From contig JAEZLZ010000103.1 in assembly GCA_023415055.1 (NCBI GenBank), forward strand, positions 1-64,000: a stretch of DNA of 64,000 nucleotides, read 5' to 3'. Within the stretch, counting starts at the first letter, position 1. The number at the start of each line of letters is the position of its first letter. The notes under the pieces were generated by a model. That model did not search any database. It was not told where the DNA came from and saw only the letters and a list, made by a program, of their open reading frames with translations. Shown here one piece after another: positions 16,833 through 25,429 of the stretch. The DNA is from Bacillota bacterium. GTDB taxonomy: Bacteria; Bacillota; Clostridia; Lachnospirales; Lachnospiraceae. The position numbers were made by a program, and so were the translations under genes.

Positions 16833-18514
16833 GCTATCCCCTTGTCCAAACGAATTTTGATAACGACATGAAGTCCCTTAGATTCTTGGTTATTAATGTC
16901 AATTCCACTATCCATTCCATACTGTAGATATAACCGCCGTGCTATATTATGTAACCCATTATGCTCCGATACGGATAAGGGCTCATATATATTTTTCTGC
17001 AAAGCTTCTGCTTCCTCCCTGGTCATTCCCCCTCCATCGTCTTTCACCGACAATATCAGAAAATTATCTTCAATATAACCCTGTATCCATATATGAATAT
17101 TCATTTTCTTACGGAAGCCATACTTAATGGAGTTCTCTATTAAGGGCTGCAGTATCAGCTTAGGTATAATACATTTATTGCATTCCTCTTTTATATCCAG
17201 CTCATAGTGTAAATTCTCTTCAAACCTTGACTTCTGAATATCCAGATAATCCTTTATATAAGACAGATCCTCATCAAAATATACATCCTTTTTATTGTTA
17301 TTAATGCTATAGCGTAATATCTGCGTTAATTTTATAATTAAGCTGTCTGCCTTTTTATTATCAAGTACAAGCAGATTACGGATAATTTCTAGGGTATTAT
17401 ACAAGAAATGCGGGTTGATCTGAGCCGTCAGGTGATCGATTTCTGTAACATTATTTACTCTCAGCAGTTCAGTATTTTTTTGATTTAAATCGTGGATATA
17501 ATCCAGCATTTGATTAATCTGAATGCCAACCACAGAGAATTCATCCTCGGTATCCATATTTATTCGATATTCCGAATCTCCTTTACTGATTACCTGAATT
17601 TCCGATACCAATTTATTAATTGAAGCTGAATTACTCTTAGCCATTGCTTCCGTCATATCATCCGCAAGCTTAAGCCAGCAGACCCCCATTACAGCAATTA
17701 CACCAACCACCGTGAGCAAAAGCGTATTATTCCTTGGATAGTAGATCAGAGAATAAATAATCACCTTTCCTTGTTCCAGATAACGGCTGTTTCTCCAATA
17801 TCTTCTTCCATTCAAAGTTATAATCGGGCTCTTTGAATCAATGACAAATTTATTAATTCCCGTGATAAAGCTCTGCTTACTGCTATAGATTACTCTACCT
17901 CGATCATCTGTGATGACACCTTCATATTCCGCATCAAACAGAAATTGCTCCCAGCCTTCTTCCTCGATATAAAGATTGATGTAGCCAATTGTCATCCCAT
18001 TCGTATAAATCGGTTTTGATAGCACGTAGTTTGAGTTGTTTCCATCGAAATAATATACACTGGTATAGATTCCACCCTGCGGTACACCAAAAGCATTTGC
18101 ACAAATTGCCTTGTTAAAGCTATTTCTATAAAAATCCCATTCTCTTTCATCAAAGCTTCTATATTTAATGTTTCTTTCCTTATCACTAAGAACCACCTTG
18201 GCATTCAACGGAAAGGTAGCATTAAATTCATATACTAAATAGGGGATTTTGGAGGTATCCTCCTCATAGAGCAATATTTTTTTACACAGCTCCTGAAAGG
18301 TTGGTTCGCATAGAAAATCATGACCTGCGTTATAGATTTCCAGAAATCTTTCTTGATAAAGCTTACCATTGTCCTTCGCATTCTTATAGTTGGTCACAGC
18401 AACCGCTAAAATCATACCAATGGCAAGCAATGTCACACCTGTACCTACAAGCGTGATCAGCTTATTTATCACTATATTTTTTAATTTAACTTGAAAATTG
18501 CCTCTGTTCTCCAT
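16820..18514 (-). CDS. Sensor histidine kinase, YesM/HptS-like
   Basis: A 564-residue membrane kinase. One N-terminal helix (about 18-38), an extracytoplasmic sensor region of about 220 residues, a second helix (about 262-284), a HAMP-like linker, then a His_kinase domain with the phospho-acceptor His in AQINPHFLYNTLE (about 370) and an HATPase domain with N-box LILQPLIENSIKYGF and G-box VKDDGGGM. It lies 26 bases after the anchored binding-protein gene and overlaps the regulator gene. The arrangement binding protein-kinase-regulator is that of HptA-HptS-HptR of Staphylococcus, which senses glucose-6-phosphate. Confidence 0.92.
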   Translation of the reverse strand: MENRGNFQVKLKNIVINKLITLVGTGVTLLAIGMILAVAVTNYKNAKDNGKLYQERFLEIYNAGHDFLCEPTFQELCKKILLYEEDTSKIPYLVYEFNATFPLNAKVVLSDKERNIKYRSFDEREWDFYRNSFNKAICANAFGVPQGGIYTSVYYFDGNNSNYVLSKPIYTNGMTIGYINLYIEEEGWEQFLFDAEYEGVITDDRGRVIYSSKQSFITGINKFVIDSKSPIITLNGRRYWRNSRYLEQGKVIIYSLIYYPRNNTLLLTVVGVIAVMGVCWLKLADDMTEAMAKSNSASINKLVSEIQVISKGDSEYRINMDTEDEFSVVGIQINQMLDYIHDLNQKNTELLRVNNVTEIDHLTAQINPHFLYNTLEIIRNLLVLDNKKADSLIIKLTQILRYSINNNKKDVYFDEDLSYIKDYLDIQKSRFEENLHYELDIKEECNKCIIPKLILQPLIENSIKYGFRKKMNIHIWIQGYIEDNFLILSVKDDGGGMTREEAEALQKNIYEPLSVSEHNGLHNIARRLYLQYGMDSGIDINNQESKGLHVVIKIRLDKGIACTR

Positions 18515-18540
18515 ACAAACCCCGTGATATTTTTTGCGTG

Positions 18541-19587
18541 TTATTCTCCCATAATCTGATCAACAACAACCGAATATCTGCTTATAATATCAAGCTTATG
18601 CCTTTTCACATACTCCATTTCCTCTTCGAGTAAATGAATTTGTGTTATGGGCGTCAAAAATTCACCTTCAATTACGTCTTTATATACAGAACGTTTCATT
18701 AGTATGTTTGCATAGATATTCTGCATATCCTTACTCGTAATAAAATCAATAAAGTGCTTTGCATATTCAAGATTGTTACTGTTCTTAACAATCGCCACCA
18801 TTGCCGGAAGATAAACCGTTCCCTCCTGCGGATAAACAATCTCCACATCTGTAGAATCGCTCACCAGTGAAACGCAGGGTGATTCATAGGTTAATCCAAC
18901 GATGTAATTTCCGGAAGCAACGCTTGTATACACCTTTTCCGAGCTTGCTGCAATCTCTCCCACCTGTTCCATCAGCTTCGTAACATAGTCCCATGCCTCT
19001 TCACTTTCATACCCTCCCATTGCCAGCAGAGTATTCGTCAATTGCGAAAAGGCAGAGGATGAATTAATCGGATTTGCTACAATAATCTTATCTTTTAATC
19101 TTGTATCTAATAAGTCCTTATAGCCTTCGACGTAAATTCCTTGTACGAGTGATTTATTTACAAGGAAGCAGCTTCCTTCCAGTATATAGCTTGTAGTATA
19201 CCCCGTTGTGTTCTTATAAGTATCCAATAAGTATTTATCATTGACTGATACATATTCTTGAAACAGGTCTATATTCGGATACATATGGGAATAGGTACCT
19301 CCCATGATAATATCCGCTGTAGGAGAGTCTGCTTCCTCTCGTATCTTAGATAATAGCTCTCCAAGCTCTCCCTTTACCAGCTCAACCTCAACTCCATACT
19401 TCTCCTCAAACAGAGGAATTGTTGCATTGAGCAGATTATCACTTCTTGAGGTATAGATTACCAGCGTTTCTATGTTCGCCTTCTTTCCATCGAAGAACTG
19501 CAAGCACTTTCCTATACCAAAGGTGATAAGTATACAGAAAATCAATAGGATTGATATTATTTTAATACATAAAAGTACTTTTTTCAT
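18541..19587 (-). CDS. Membrane-anchored solute-binding protein, probable sensor subunit (HptA-like)
   Basis: A 348-residue type 2 binding protein with one strongly hydrophobic N-terminal segment (IISILLIFCILITFGIG) and no valid lipobox, so it is probably held by an uncleaved anchor or released. The fold starts IETLVIYTSRSDNLLNATIPLFEEKYG and belongs to the same family as the transport binding protein at 14822, but the two are clearly different. It is the first gene of the kinase-regulator operon, which argues for a role in ligand sensing together with the kinase rather than in transport. Ligand unknown; sugar phosphates or iron complexes are both possible. Confidence 0.8.
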   Translation of the reverse strand: MKKVLLCIKIISILLIFCILITFGIGKCLQFFDGKKANIETLVIYTSRSDNLLNATIPLFEEKYGVEVELVKGELGELLSKIREEADSPTADIIMGGTYSHMYPNIDLFQEYVSVNDKYLLDTYKNTTGYTTSYILEGSCFLVNKSLVQGIYVEGYKDLLDTRLKDKIIVANPINSSSAFSQLTNTLLAMGGYESEEAWDYVTKLMEQVGEIAASSEKVYTSVASGNYIVGLTYESPCVSLVSDSTDVEIVYPQEGTVYLPAMVAIVKNSNNLEYAKHFIDFITSKDMQNIYANILMKRSVYKDVIEGEFLTPITQIHLLEEEMEYVKRHKLDIISRYSVVVDQIMGE

Positions 19588-19629
19588 GTTTTTTCACCTT
19601 TATATGACACCAAAGCTTCTCGTACATAT

Positions 19630-19659
19630 ATACTAGCACGATTTCTTGACTTGAGTCAA
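19630..19659 (-). promoter_or_regulatory. Promoter and overlapping palindrome of the sensor operon
   Basis: Minus-strand TTGACT (19654-19659) and TAGTAT (19630-19635) are 18 bases apart, about 45 bases upstream of the ATG at 19587. The -35 box is one arm of a palindrome TTGACT-CA-AGTCAA (19646-19659), a possible operator. Confidence 0.5.
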
Positions 19660-19660
19660 T

Positions 19661-19855
19661 TCATACTCTCTGCCATTTTCGTTTCTTTTTTATGCCTATT
19701 CTATCGATTTCTTCCATATGTATAAATCCCTCTCCCTGAAATGTAAATTTCACAATCCAAGGCATTATGGTCCGAATTCGTTGAAAGTCATCAAAGCTAA
19801 ACGATGGATCAAAATAATCCCCGCAGATGCCCTGGTTTGCTAGGTTTCTTCTGAT
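19661..19855 (-). pseudogene. Possible 3' remnant of an unidentified gene
   Basis: An open frame of about 64 codons without a proper start reads like protein: it contains NQGICGDYFDPSFSFDDF, then MPWIVKFTFQGEGFIHMEEI, and ends with a basic tail KKKRKWQRV and a TGA at 19661. It has no ribosome binding site and begins after a stop at 19856. I cannot name the family. It could be a decayed gene end or chance; the opposite strand is also open over part of the same stretch. Confidence 0.3.
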
Positions 19856-19894
19856 TCAGGCTTTCACTCCCGCTCTAACTCCCTCTTAAGAAAA

Positions 19895-19932
19895 AGAAAA
19901 AAGCACGAAGGAACGCAGGGATAAATCCGTGC
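19895..19932 (-). terminator. Terminator downstream of the GGGtGRT gene
   Basis: GCACG (19903-19907) and CGTGC (19928-19932) form a short stem followed on the minus strand by a T run (19897-19902). It lies about 90 bases after the stop codon at 20018. The rest of 19588-20017 holds the tandem repeat and the possible gene remnant described separately. Confidence 0.55.
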
Positions 19933-19968
19933 ATTGACTTCATGCTTTTTGTTCAAACTTATTTAATA

Positions 19969-20007
19969 CTGACCAGACTTAATTTATATCTGACCAGACT
20001 TAATTTA
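19969..20007. repeat. 18-bp tandem repeat, period 21
   Basis: The 18-base unit CTGACCAGACTTAATTTA occurs at 19969-19986 and identically at 19990-20007, just after the stop codon of the GGGtGRT gene. Meaning unknown. Confidence 0.8.
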
Positions 20008-20017
20008 AAAGGGACAC

Positions 20018-21028
20018 TTAGAACTTGCCAGCCTCAGCAGCTTCCTGGATCGATACAGCAACTGCTACTGTCATACCAACCATCGGATTGTTACCTGCAC
20101 CGATCAGACCCATCATCTCAACGTGAGCCGGAACGGAGGAGGAGCCTGCAAACTGAGCATCAGAGTGCATTCTACCCATAGTATCAGTCATACCATAGGA
20201 AGCAGGACCTGCTGCCATATTATCCGGATGAAGAGTTCTTCCTGTACCACCGCCGGATGCTACGGAGAAGTATTTCTTGCCCATATCTACGCATTCCTTC
20301 TTGTAGGTACCTGCAACCGGATGCTGGAATCTGGTAGGATTGGTGGAGTTACCGGTGATGGAAACGTCAACACCTTCCTTGTGCATGATAGCAACACCTT
20401 CCGTTACATCGTTAGCACCATAGCAGTTAACTGCTGCTCTAACGCCTGTGGAATAGGATTTACGGGAAACTTCTTTTACCTGTCCGGTATAATAATCCAT
20501 CTCAGTCTCAACATGTGTAAAGCCATTGATACGGGAGATTATCTGAGCTGCATCCTTACCAAGACCGTTTAAGATTACTCTTAAAGGCTTTTGTCTAACC
20601 TTGTTTGCAGATTGAGCGATACCAATTGCACCCTCTGCAGCTGCAAAGGACTCATGTCCTGCTAAGAAACAGAAGCATTCGGTAGACTCTTCCAATAACA
20701 TCTTGCCAAGGTTACCATGTCCAAGACCAACTTTTCTCTGGTCAGCAACGGAACCGGGAATACAGAAGGACTGTAAGCCCTCACCGATTGCTGCTGCTGC
20801 GTCAGCAGCTCTTCTTGCACCTTTTTTGATTGCGATTGCTGCACCTACGGTGTATGCCCAGCAAGCATTCTCAAAACAGATGGGCTGAATTCCCTTAATC
20901 ATATTATATACGTCAAGGCCGGCATCCTTTGTGATTTTCTCTGCCTCTTCGATGGAAGCGATACCGTAGCTGTTCAGTGCAGCATTGATCTGATTTATTC
21001 TTCTATCATATGATTCAAATAAAGCCAT
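20018..21028 (-). CDS. GGGtGRT protein (conserved, function unknown)
   Basis: A 336-residue soluble protein recognised by its hallmark SGGGTGRTLHPDNM segment (about residues 253-266), from which the family takes its name. Other striking blocks are an Ala-rich helical region KKGARRAADAAAAIGEGLQ and the conserved stretches HGNLGKMLLEES and GITGNST-like VSITGNSTNPTRFQHPVAGTY. No biochemical role is known to me. It always deserves to be read with its neighbour: an IscU/NifU-like scaffold gene ends 18 bases upstream, and both have strong ribosome binding sites (AAAGGAGG here), so they are co-transcribed. That pairing suggests a role linked to iron-sulfur cluster assembly or a metal-dependent process in anaerobes; this is inference. 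Confidence 0.9.
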   Translation of the reverse strand: MALFESYDRRINQINAALNSYGIASIEEAEKITKDAGLDVYNMIKGIQPICFENACWAYTVGAAIAIKKGARRAADAAAAIGEGLQSFCIPGSVADQRKVGLGHGNLGKMLLEESTECFCFLAGHESFAAAEGAIGIAQSANKVRQKPLRVILNGLGKDAAQIISRINGFTHVETEMDYYTGQVKEVSRKSYSTGVRAAVNCYGANDVTEGVAIMHKEGVDVSITGNSTNPTRFQHPVAGTYKKECVDMGKKYFSVASGGGTGRTLHPDNMAAGPASYGMTDTMGRMHSDAQFAGSSSVPAHVEMMGLIGAGNNPMVGMTVAVAVSIQEAAEAGKF

Positions 21029-21046
21029 TGTATGTATCCTCCTTTA

Positions 21047-21739
21047 CTATTCGTGTCTCGGGTCAATGATCTTAACCGCATCAGCAACGCGGCCATATTG
21101 GCCTTTGGATTTTTCGAATGCTGTGTTCGCATCTTCACCCTTCTTGATGAAGTCCATCATCTTACCGAAGTTAACGAACTGGTAACCGATAATCTCACTG
21201 TTCTCATCTAAAGCAATTCCGGTTACATAGCCATCGGTCATCTCAAGATAGCGGGGACCCTTTGCAAGGGTACCATACATCGTACCAACCATGCTTCGAA
21301 GACCCTTGCCCAGATCCTCAAGACCTGCACCGATCGGAAGTCCATCCTCAGAGAAAGCACTCTGTGTTCTGCCATAAACGATCTGTAAGAAAAGCTCTCT
21401 CATAGCGGTATTAATAGCATCACATACTAAGTCAGTATTTAAAGCCTCTAAAATTGTTAATCCAGGCAGAATCTCGGATGCCATTGCAGCGGAATGAGTC
21501 ATACCGGAGCAGCCGATTGTCTCAACTAATGCCTCCTGAATAATTCCTTCCTTTACATTAAGCGTTAATTTACAGGTACCCTGCTGAGGTGCACACCAGC
21601 CTATGCCATGAGTTAAGCCGGAGATATCTTTTACTTCTTTAGCCTTTACCCATTTTGCTTCTTCCGGAATTGGTGCTGCTCCATGATGAACACCCTGGGT
21701 AACCGGACACATCAATTGAACTTCATGTGAATAAATCAT
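21047..21739 (-). CDS. IscU/NifU-like iron-sulfur scaffold protein
   Basis: A 230-residue protein whose central part resembles the IscU/NifU N-terminal scaffold on which Fe-S clusters are built. Three candidate ligand cysteines are Cys49 and Cys56 (GIGWCAPQQGTCKL) and Cys77 (ETIGCSGMTHSAAM); Cys11 is additional. It differs from classical IscU in spacing and has a longer N-terminus and a C-terminal domain of about 90 residues (YLEMTDGYVTGIALDENSEIIG onward) not found in IscU. No cysteine desulfurase gene is beside it. It is the first gene of a two-gene unit with the GGGtGRT protein. Confidence 0.85.
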   Translation of the reverse strand: MIYSHEVQLMCPVTQGVHHGAAPIPEEAKWVKAKEVKDISGLTHGIGWCAPQQGTCKLTLNVKEGIIQEALVETIGCSGMTHSAAMASEILPGLTILEALNTDLVCDAINTAMRELFLQIVYGRTQSAFSEDGLPIGAGLEDLGKGLRSMVGTMYGTLAKGPRYLEMTDGYVTGIALDENSEIIGYQFVNFGKMMDFIKKGEDANTAFEKSKGQYGRVADAVKIIDPRHE

Positions 21740-21824
21740 GTTTTGAAACTCCTTTCAATATACATAGTATCGCATTTCGCTTCTTACTTAACGGAAATCA
21801 TCTAGCCTGCTTCCATTAATTATG

Positions 21825-21886
21825 TATTAGAATACAATGCTTTCTTCAGTCAAGAGAAATTATAACAGGATGTAAATCCTTGTTAA
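21825..21886 (-). promoter_or_regulatory. Tandem promoters of the scaffold/GGGtGRT operon
   Basis: Two minus-strand promoters are readable: TTAACA (21881-21886) with TATAAT (21859-21864), spacer 16, and TTGACT (21848-21853) with TCTAAT (21826-21831), spacer 16. A palindrome TGTATT-CT-AATACA (21823-21836) covers the second -10 box and could be an operator, for example of an iron- or redox-responsive regulator. Confidence 0.5.
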
Positions 21887-22061
21887 AAATTTATCTTGTG
21901 TACGTATCATATTTTCGCATAAAAATCTCAATAAGTCTACACCTTTTTGCATTATTTTATAACAGTCCAGCCATGCAAATTTATAGTACAAAAGGATGAG
22001 AAGCTTGCATTCGCACTCCTATCGTGTTATATATTTGTAGGGCATTCTGCCTAAGCGCTTT

Positions 22062-22239
22062 TCATTTTCCCCATAAGGTTTTGTCATCTGTTATTAATTC
22101 ATAGATGTTACAGCCTGTTATTCTCTCAAAGTAATCCTTGAGTTCAAAGATTGCTTCAACTTATATTGGTAGCCGTCCCATACATGCTTCAGATGATTGA
22201 TTCCGAAGTGGCGTCCAATATCGTGCAGCAGCCCCAGTA
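22062..22239 (-). pseudogene. Remnant of an HD-domain phosphohydrolase gene
   Basis: Immediately after the stop of the next gene upstream, the minus strand encodes LGLLHDIGRHFG followed by HLKHVWDGYQYKLK, a clear HD-domain signature with the His-Asp pair. The frame then shifts to EAIFELKDYFERITGCNIYELI, typical of the C-terminal end of such proteins, ending at TGA 22062-22064. The N-terminus is missing and the middle (tens of residues) is deleted. The rest of 21887-22061 is AT-rich with no recognisable feature. Confidence 0.7.
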
Positions 22240-22908
22240 TTATTGCTTCTCAACAACCTCGCCTGCCTTCTTATAGATAGAAGCCTCCGGCACATATCCG
22301 CGTACCATGGATAAAGGATAGATATTGGCATTCCTGCCGATCACCGTTCCGGGGTTCAGTACACTGTTGCAGCCTACCTCAACATAATCTCCGAGGATAG
22401 CCCCGAATTTCTTCAGACCGGTTTCCAATTTTAATTCTCCGGCATGTACTGTAACGAGACTCTTATCTGATTTCACATTTGAAGTGATAGAACCGGCACC
22501 CATATGTGCCTTATAACCTAAGATAGAATCCCCCACATAATTATAATGAGGCACTTGTACCTTATTGAACAGGATTACGTTCTTAAGCTCAGTGGAGTTA
22601 CCTACTACTGCTCCCTCTCCGATGATAGCACTGCCACGGATAAATGCGCAGTGTCTGATCTCAGCATCTTTTCCGATAATAGCAGGACCGCTGATGGAAG
22701 CGGTAGATGCAACCTTCGCAGATTTGGCGATCCAGACGTCTTCTCCTACTTTATTATATTCTTCCCCGGACAAGCTCGCTCCGATTTTTAAGATCTCACC
22801 TTTTATTTTACTAAGTACTTCCCATGGGTAAGTACAGCCTGTAAAAATGTCTGATGCAATCGTTTCCTTTAGATCAAACAAAGATTTTATCATGAGATGC
22901 TCTGACAT
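22240..22908 (-). CDS. Left-handed beta-helix (hexapeptide) protein, GlmU-like
   Basis: A protein of about 222 residues dominated by hexapeptide repeats (VAKSAKVASTASISGPAIIGKDAEI, then GSAIIGEGAVVGNSTELKN and IGRNANIYPLS), the left-handed beta-helix of acyl- and nucleotidyl-transferase families. It resembles the C-terminal half of GlmU-type UDP-N-acetylglucosamine pyrophosphorylases but has no nucleotidyltransferase domain, so an acetyl- or other acyltransferase, or a structural role, is more likely. The ATG at 22908 is preferred: AGGAGG is six to seven bases upstream, and an earlier in-frame start would overlap it. Its 3' end abuts an HD-domain gene remnant. Confidence 0.8.
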   Translation of the reverse strand: MSEHLMIKSLFDLKETIASDIFTGCTYPWEVLSKIKGEILKIGASLSGEEYNKVGEDVWIAKSAKVASTASISGPAIIGKDAEIRHCAFIRGSAIIGEGAVVGNSTELKNVILFNKVQVPHYNYVGDSILGYKAHMGAGSITSNVKSDKSLVTVHAGELKLETGLKKFGAILGDYVEVGCNSVLNPGTVIGRNANIYPLSMVRGYVPEASIYKKAGEVVEKQ

Positions 22909-23070
22909 GTTACTCCTCCTAATCAATAAGTTTATTTACTCTCTATCATAAAAAAGGTTCTCACTTTTTTCAAGAGCTTTTACTAAATAATACCAAATAA
23001 TAGTAACTCCGTCTACTTCTCTGCTCAATGTACTGATGATAAGAATAAAATCTTAACTCTATTACCTTGC

Positions 23071-25185
23071 TTATTTCTTATAATAGACCGATATCTCACT
23101 AAAATATCTGGATAAAGCAGCTTGATTATTCAAGGTCTTTACTCCATCCACCATTCTGGCCACAAAACCCTCCAGCTTCCCCGTATATTCCTCCTTCGTG
23201 ATCTTACCGTCAGACACATAGGTAAGACCCTTCTCCCAGCTTGCTGTTAGTTCTGCGTTGAGTAACGACTTAATGGAAGCGTTGACTACATCATAGATCA
23301 GCTCTCCAAGCTGTGTCGGTGTAATGATCTGCGTCTTCTTGTTCAGATTAAGATAGGTTATATTGACCAGCTTATTCAGTATCTCCGCACGGGTCGCACT
23401 GGTTCCGATCCCGCTGCCCTTAATCTGAGCACGAAGCTCTTCATCCTCGATTAACTGTCCTGCATTTTCCATCGCAAGAATGAGTGCACCGGAATTATAC
23501 CTTTTGGGAGGTGAGGTCTCGCCCTCTTTCATCGTAAGTGTATTCACCGGCAGCTTACTGCCCTTTTTTAATTTCATAAGTAAGGCCAGAAGTATCTGAT
23601 CATTATTATCCTCTTCCGCATTATCCGAGTCAGTCTGATTCTCCTTCTCCTCCGCACTGCTCTTATTCTGAGCTGCCGGTTTCTCACCGATGCTGCCCAT
23701 AATCTTAAGATACCCCTCCTTCTCCAGCGCACGGAAGGTTGCGAAGAAGCTCTCTCCCCTGATCTGGGCAATCAGACTGATCTTCCGATATTCTGCTGGG
23801 GGATAAAAGATACAAAGGAAGCGTCGTACAATGGTCTCATAGACCCTGGCGGCTGTATGGGATAAGGAATTCAAGGCGCCGAGCCCCTGTCCGGTAGGAA
23901 TGATCGCATAATGGTCTGTAATCTGGCTGTCATTCACATAGCGTGTCTTAGCTATATTTTTATAGGAGCCCTGCTCCAGTATCTCAGCAGCAAAATCCCT
24001 GAACTGACCAAGGCCTTGCAAACCCTTGATATTCTTGGATATCTCCTTGGATACGGCAGTAGATAGTACTCTGGCATCCGTTCTAGGATAAGTAACCAAC
24101 TTCTTCTCGTATAACTCCTGAGTAATCTTCAGTGTCTCATCCGGACTGATCTTAAAGAAACGGGAGCAATCATTCTGAAGCTCTGCCAGGTTATAAAGTA
24201 AAGGTGCATTCTTTGTCTCCTTCTTTCGCTCCAACTGAGCAATCTCTGCCCAAAGTCTGTCCTCGCCCGACTCCTGTGACTTGTTATCCGGGATCTCCTT
24301 CGCTCTCCAGGTTCCATCTCCAAGTAACTCAGGAATCTCTCCGACAAGTTCCGTTACAAGCTTAGCGGCAGATGTCTTTTCGGAAAAGCCGTTTTCCTTG
24401 TACAGTAATGGGGAATTAAAATATCTGGAGCCCTCCACTGCACGGAATTCAGCCGAAAACTCTTTATCCTCGAGCTGCAAACAACTAAGCACCCGGTAAA
24501 AGGGAGTCTTTACAAAGCTTCGAATCTCCCGTTCTCTCCTTACCACCATTCCGAGTACGCAGGTCATAACACGACCGACGCTAATCGCATTCCATCGTTC
24601 GGAACCTAATAATTTCTGCACCTCATTGCCATACTTCAACGTCAGGATTCGAGAGAAATTGATTCCCATCAGATAATCCTCCTGAGCACGCAGATAAGCT
24701 GCCGCGGAGAGATTATCATAAGCGGATAAAGGTTTTGCTTCACGGATACCTCTAAGAATCTCTTCCTCTGTCTGAGAATCGATCCAGACACGCTTCTTTA
24801 GCTTGCTGATCGGAACCTTTGCCGCCTGATCCACCAGGCGATATATGTATTCTCCTTCTCTTCCGGAGTCAGTACATACATAGATGGTATCGACATCCTT
24901 TCGGTTCAGGAGTTCCTTCACTATATTAAATTGTTTTTTTACATTCGGAATTACTTCATATTTATATTCCTTCGGAAGAAAGGGTAATGTATCCATACTC
25001 CATTTCTTCAATGCAGGATTATAGACTTCGGGATAGCTCATGGTCACCAGATGACCAACACACCAGGTAACGATGGCTTCTTCCGATTCGATATATCCGT
25101 CCTGTTTTCTGCCGGTTATCTTCAGTGCCTTGGCAAACTCGGTTGCTACACTGGGTTTTTCTGCTATGTATAGGCTCTTTGACAT
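23071..25185 (-). CDS. topB: DNA topoisomerase III
   Basis: A 704-residue type IA topoisomerase that cuts one strand and passes another, resolving recombination and replication intermediates. The TOPRIM domain shows EKPSVA (about 9-14) and the acidic motif TDSGREGEYIYR (about 105-115); the active-site Tyr is in VTYPRTDARVL (about residue 366); the C-terminal toroid runs to the end. A low-complexity acidic insert (residues around 520-545, rich in Glu, Asp, Asn, Ser) interrupts the C-terminal part. No zinc finger is present. A promoter TTGTCC-N17-TATACT is readable about 100 bases upstream; the ribosome binding site is weak. Confidence 0.95.
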   Translation of the reverse strand: MSKSLYIAEKPSVATEFAKALKITGRKQDGYIESEEAIVTWCVGHLVTMSYPEVYNPALKKWSMDTLPFLPKEYKYEVIPNVKKQFNIVKELLNRKDVDTIYVCTDSGREGEYIYRLVDQAAKVPISKLKKRVWIDSQTEEEILRGIREAKPLSAYDNLSAAAYLRAQEDYLMGINFSRILTLKYGNEVQKLLGSERWNAISVGRVMTCVLGMVVRREREIRSFVKTPFYRVLSCLQLEDKEFSAEFRAVEGSRYFNSPLLYKENGFSEKTSAAKLVTELVGEIPELLGDGTWRAKEIPDNKSQESGEDRLWAEIAQLERKKETKNAPLLYNLAELQNDCSRFFKISPDETLKITQELYEKKLVTYPRTDARVLSTAVSKEISKNIKGLQGLGQFRDFAAEILEQGSYKNIAKTRYVNDSQITDHYAIIPTGQGLGALNSLSHTAARVYETIVRRFLCIFYPPAEYRKISLIAQIRGESFFATFRALEKEGYLKIMGSIGEKPAAQNKSSAEEKENQTDSDNAEEDNNDQILLALLMKLKKGSKLPVNTLTMKEGETSPPKRYNSGALILAMENAGQLIEDEELRAQIKGSGIGTSATRAEILNKLVNITYLNLNKKTQIITPTQLGELIYDVVNASIKSLLNAELTASWEKGLTYVSDGKITKEEYTGKLEGFVARMVDGVKTLNNQAALSRYFSEISVYYKK

Positions 25186-25349
25186 GTTGTACCAACTTTC
25201 GATCTAAATTGTGCTGTGATATGCCGGACCATTCCAGAACGGCTGCGAGTGTCTCCCATACGCCTGTTTCACGATCCTGTATCAGTATACCTCATTTTGA
25301 CACTTAGGACAAACAAAACTTGCCGGAGTAAATCTTTTCATACTTTTTG

Positions 25350-25378
25350 TTGAATAATCACATACTATAGTTTACAAT
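25350..25378 (+). promoter_or_regulatory. Promoter of the degV-LUD-small protein unit
   Basis: TTGAAT (25350-25355), 17-base spacer, TACAAT (25373-25378), about 50 bases upstream of the degV ATG. Confidence 0.65.
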
Positions 25379-25429
25379 TATATGTAGTAATAAAAGCTAC
25401 GAAACAGACAAACCGGATAGGAGGAACCT

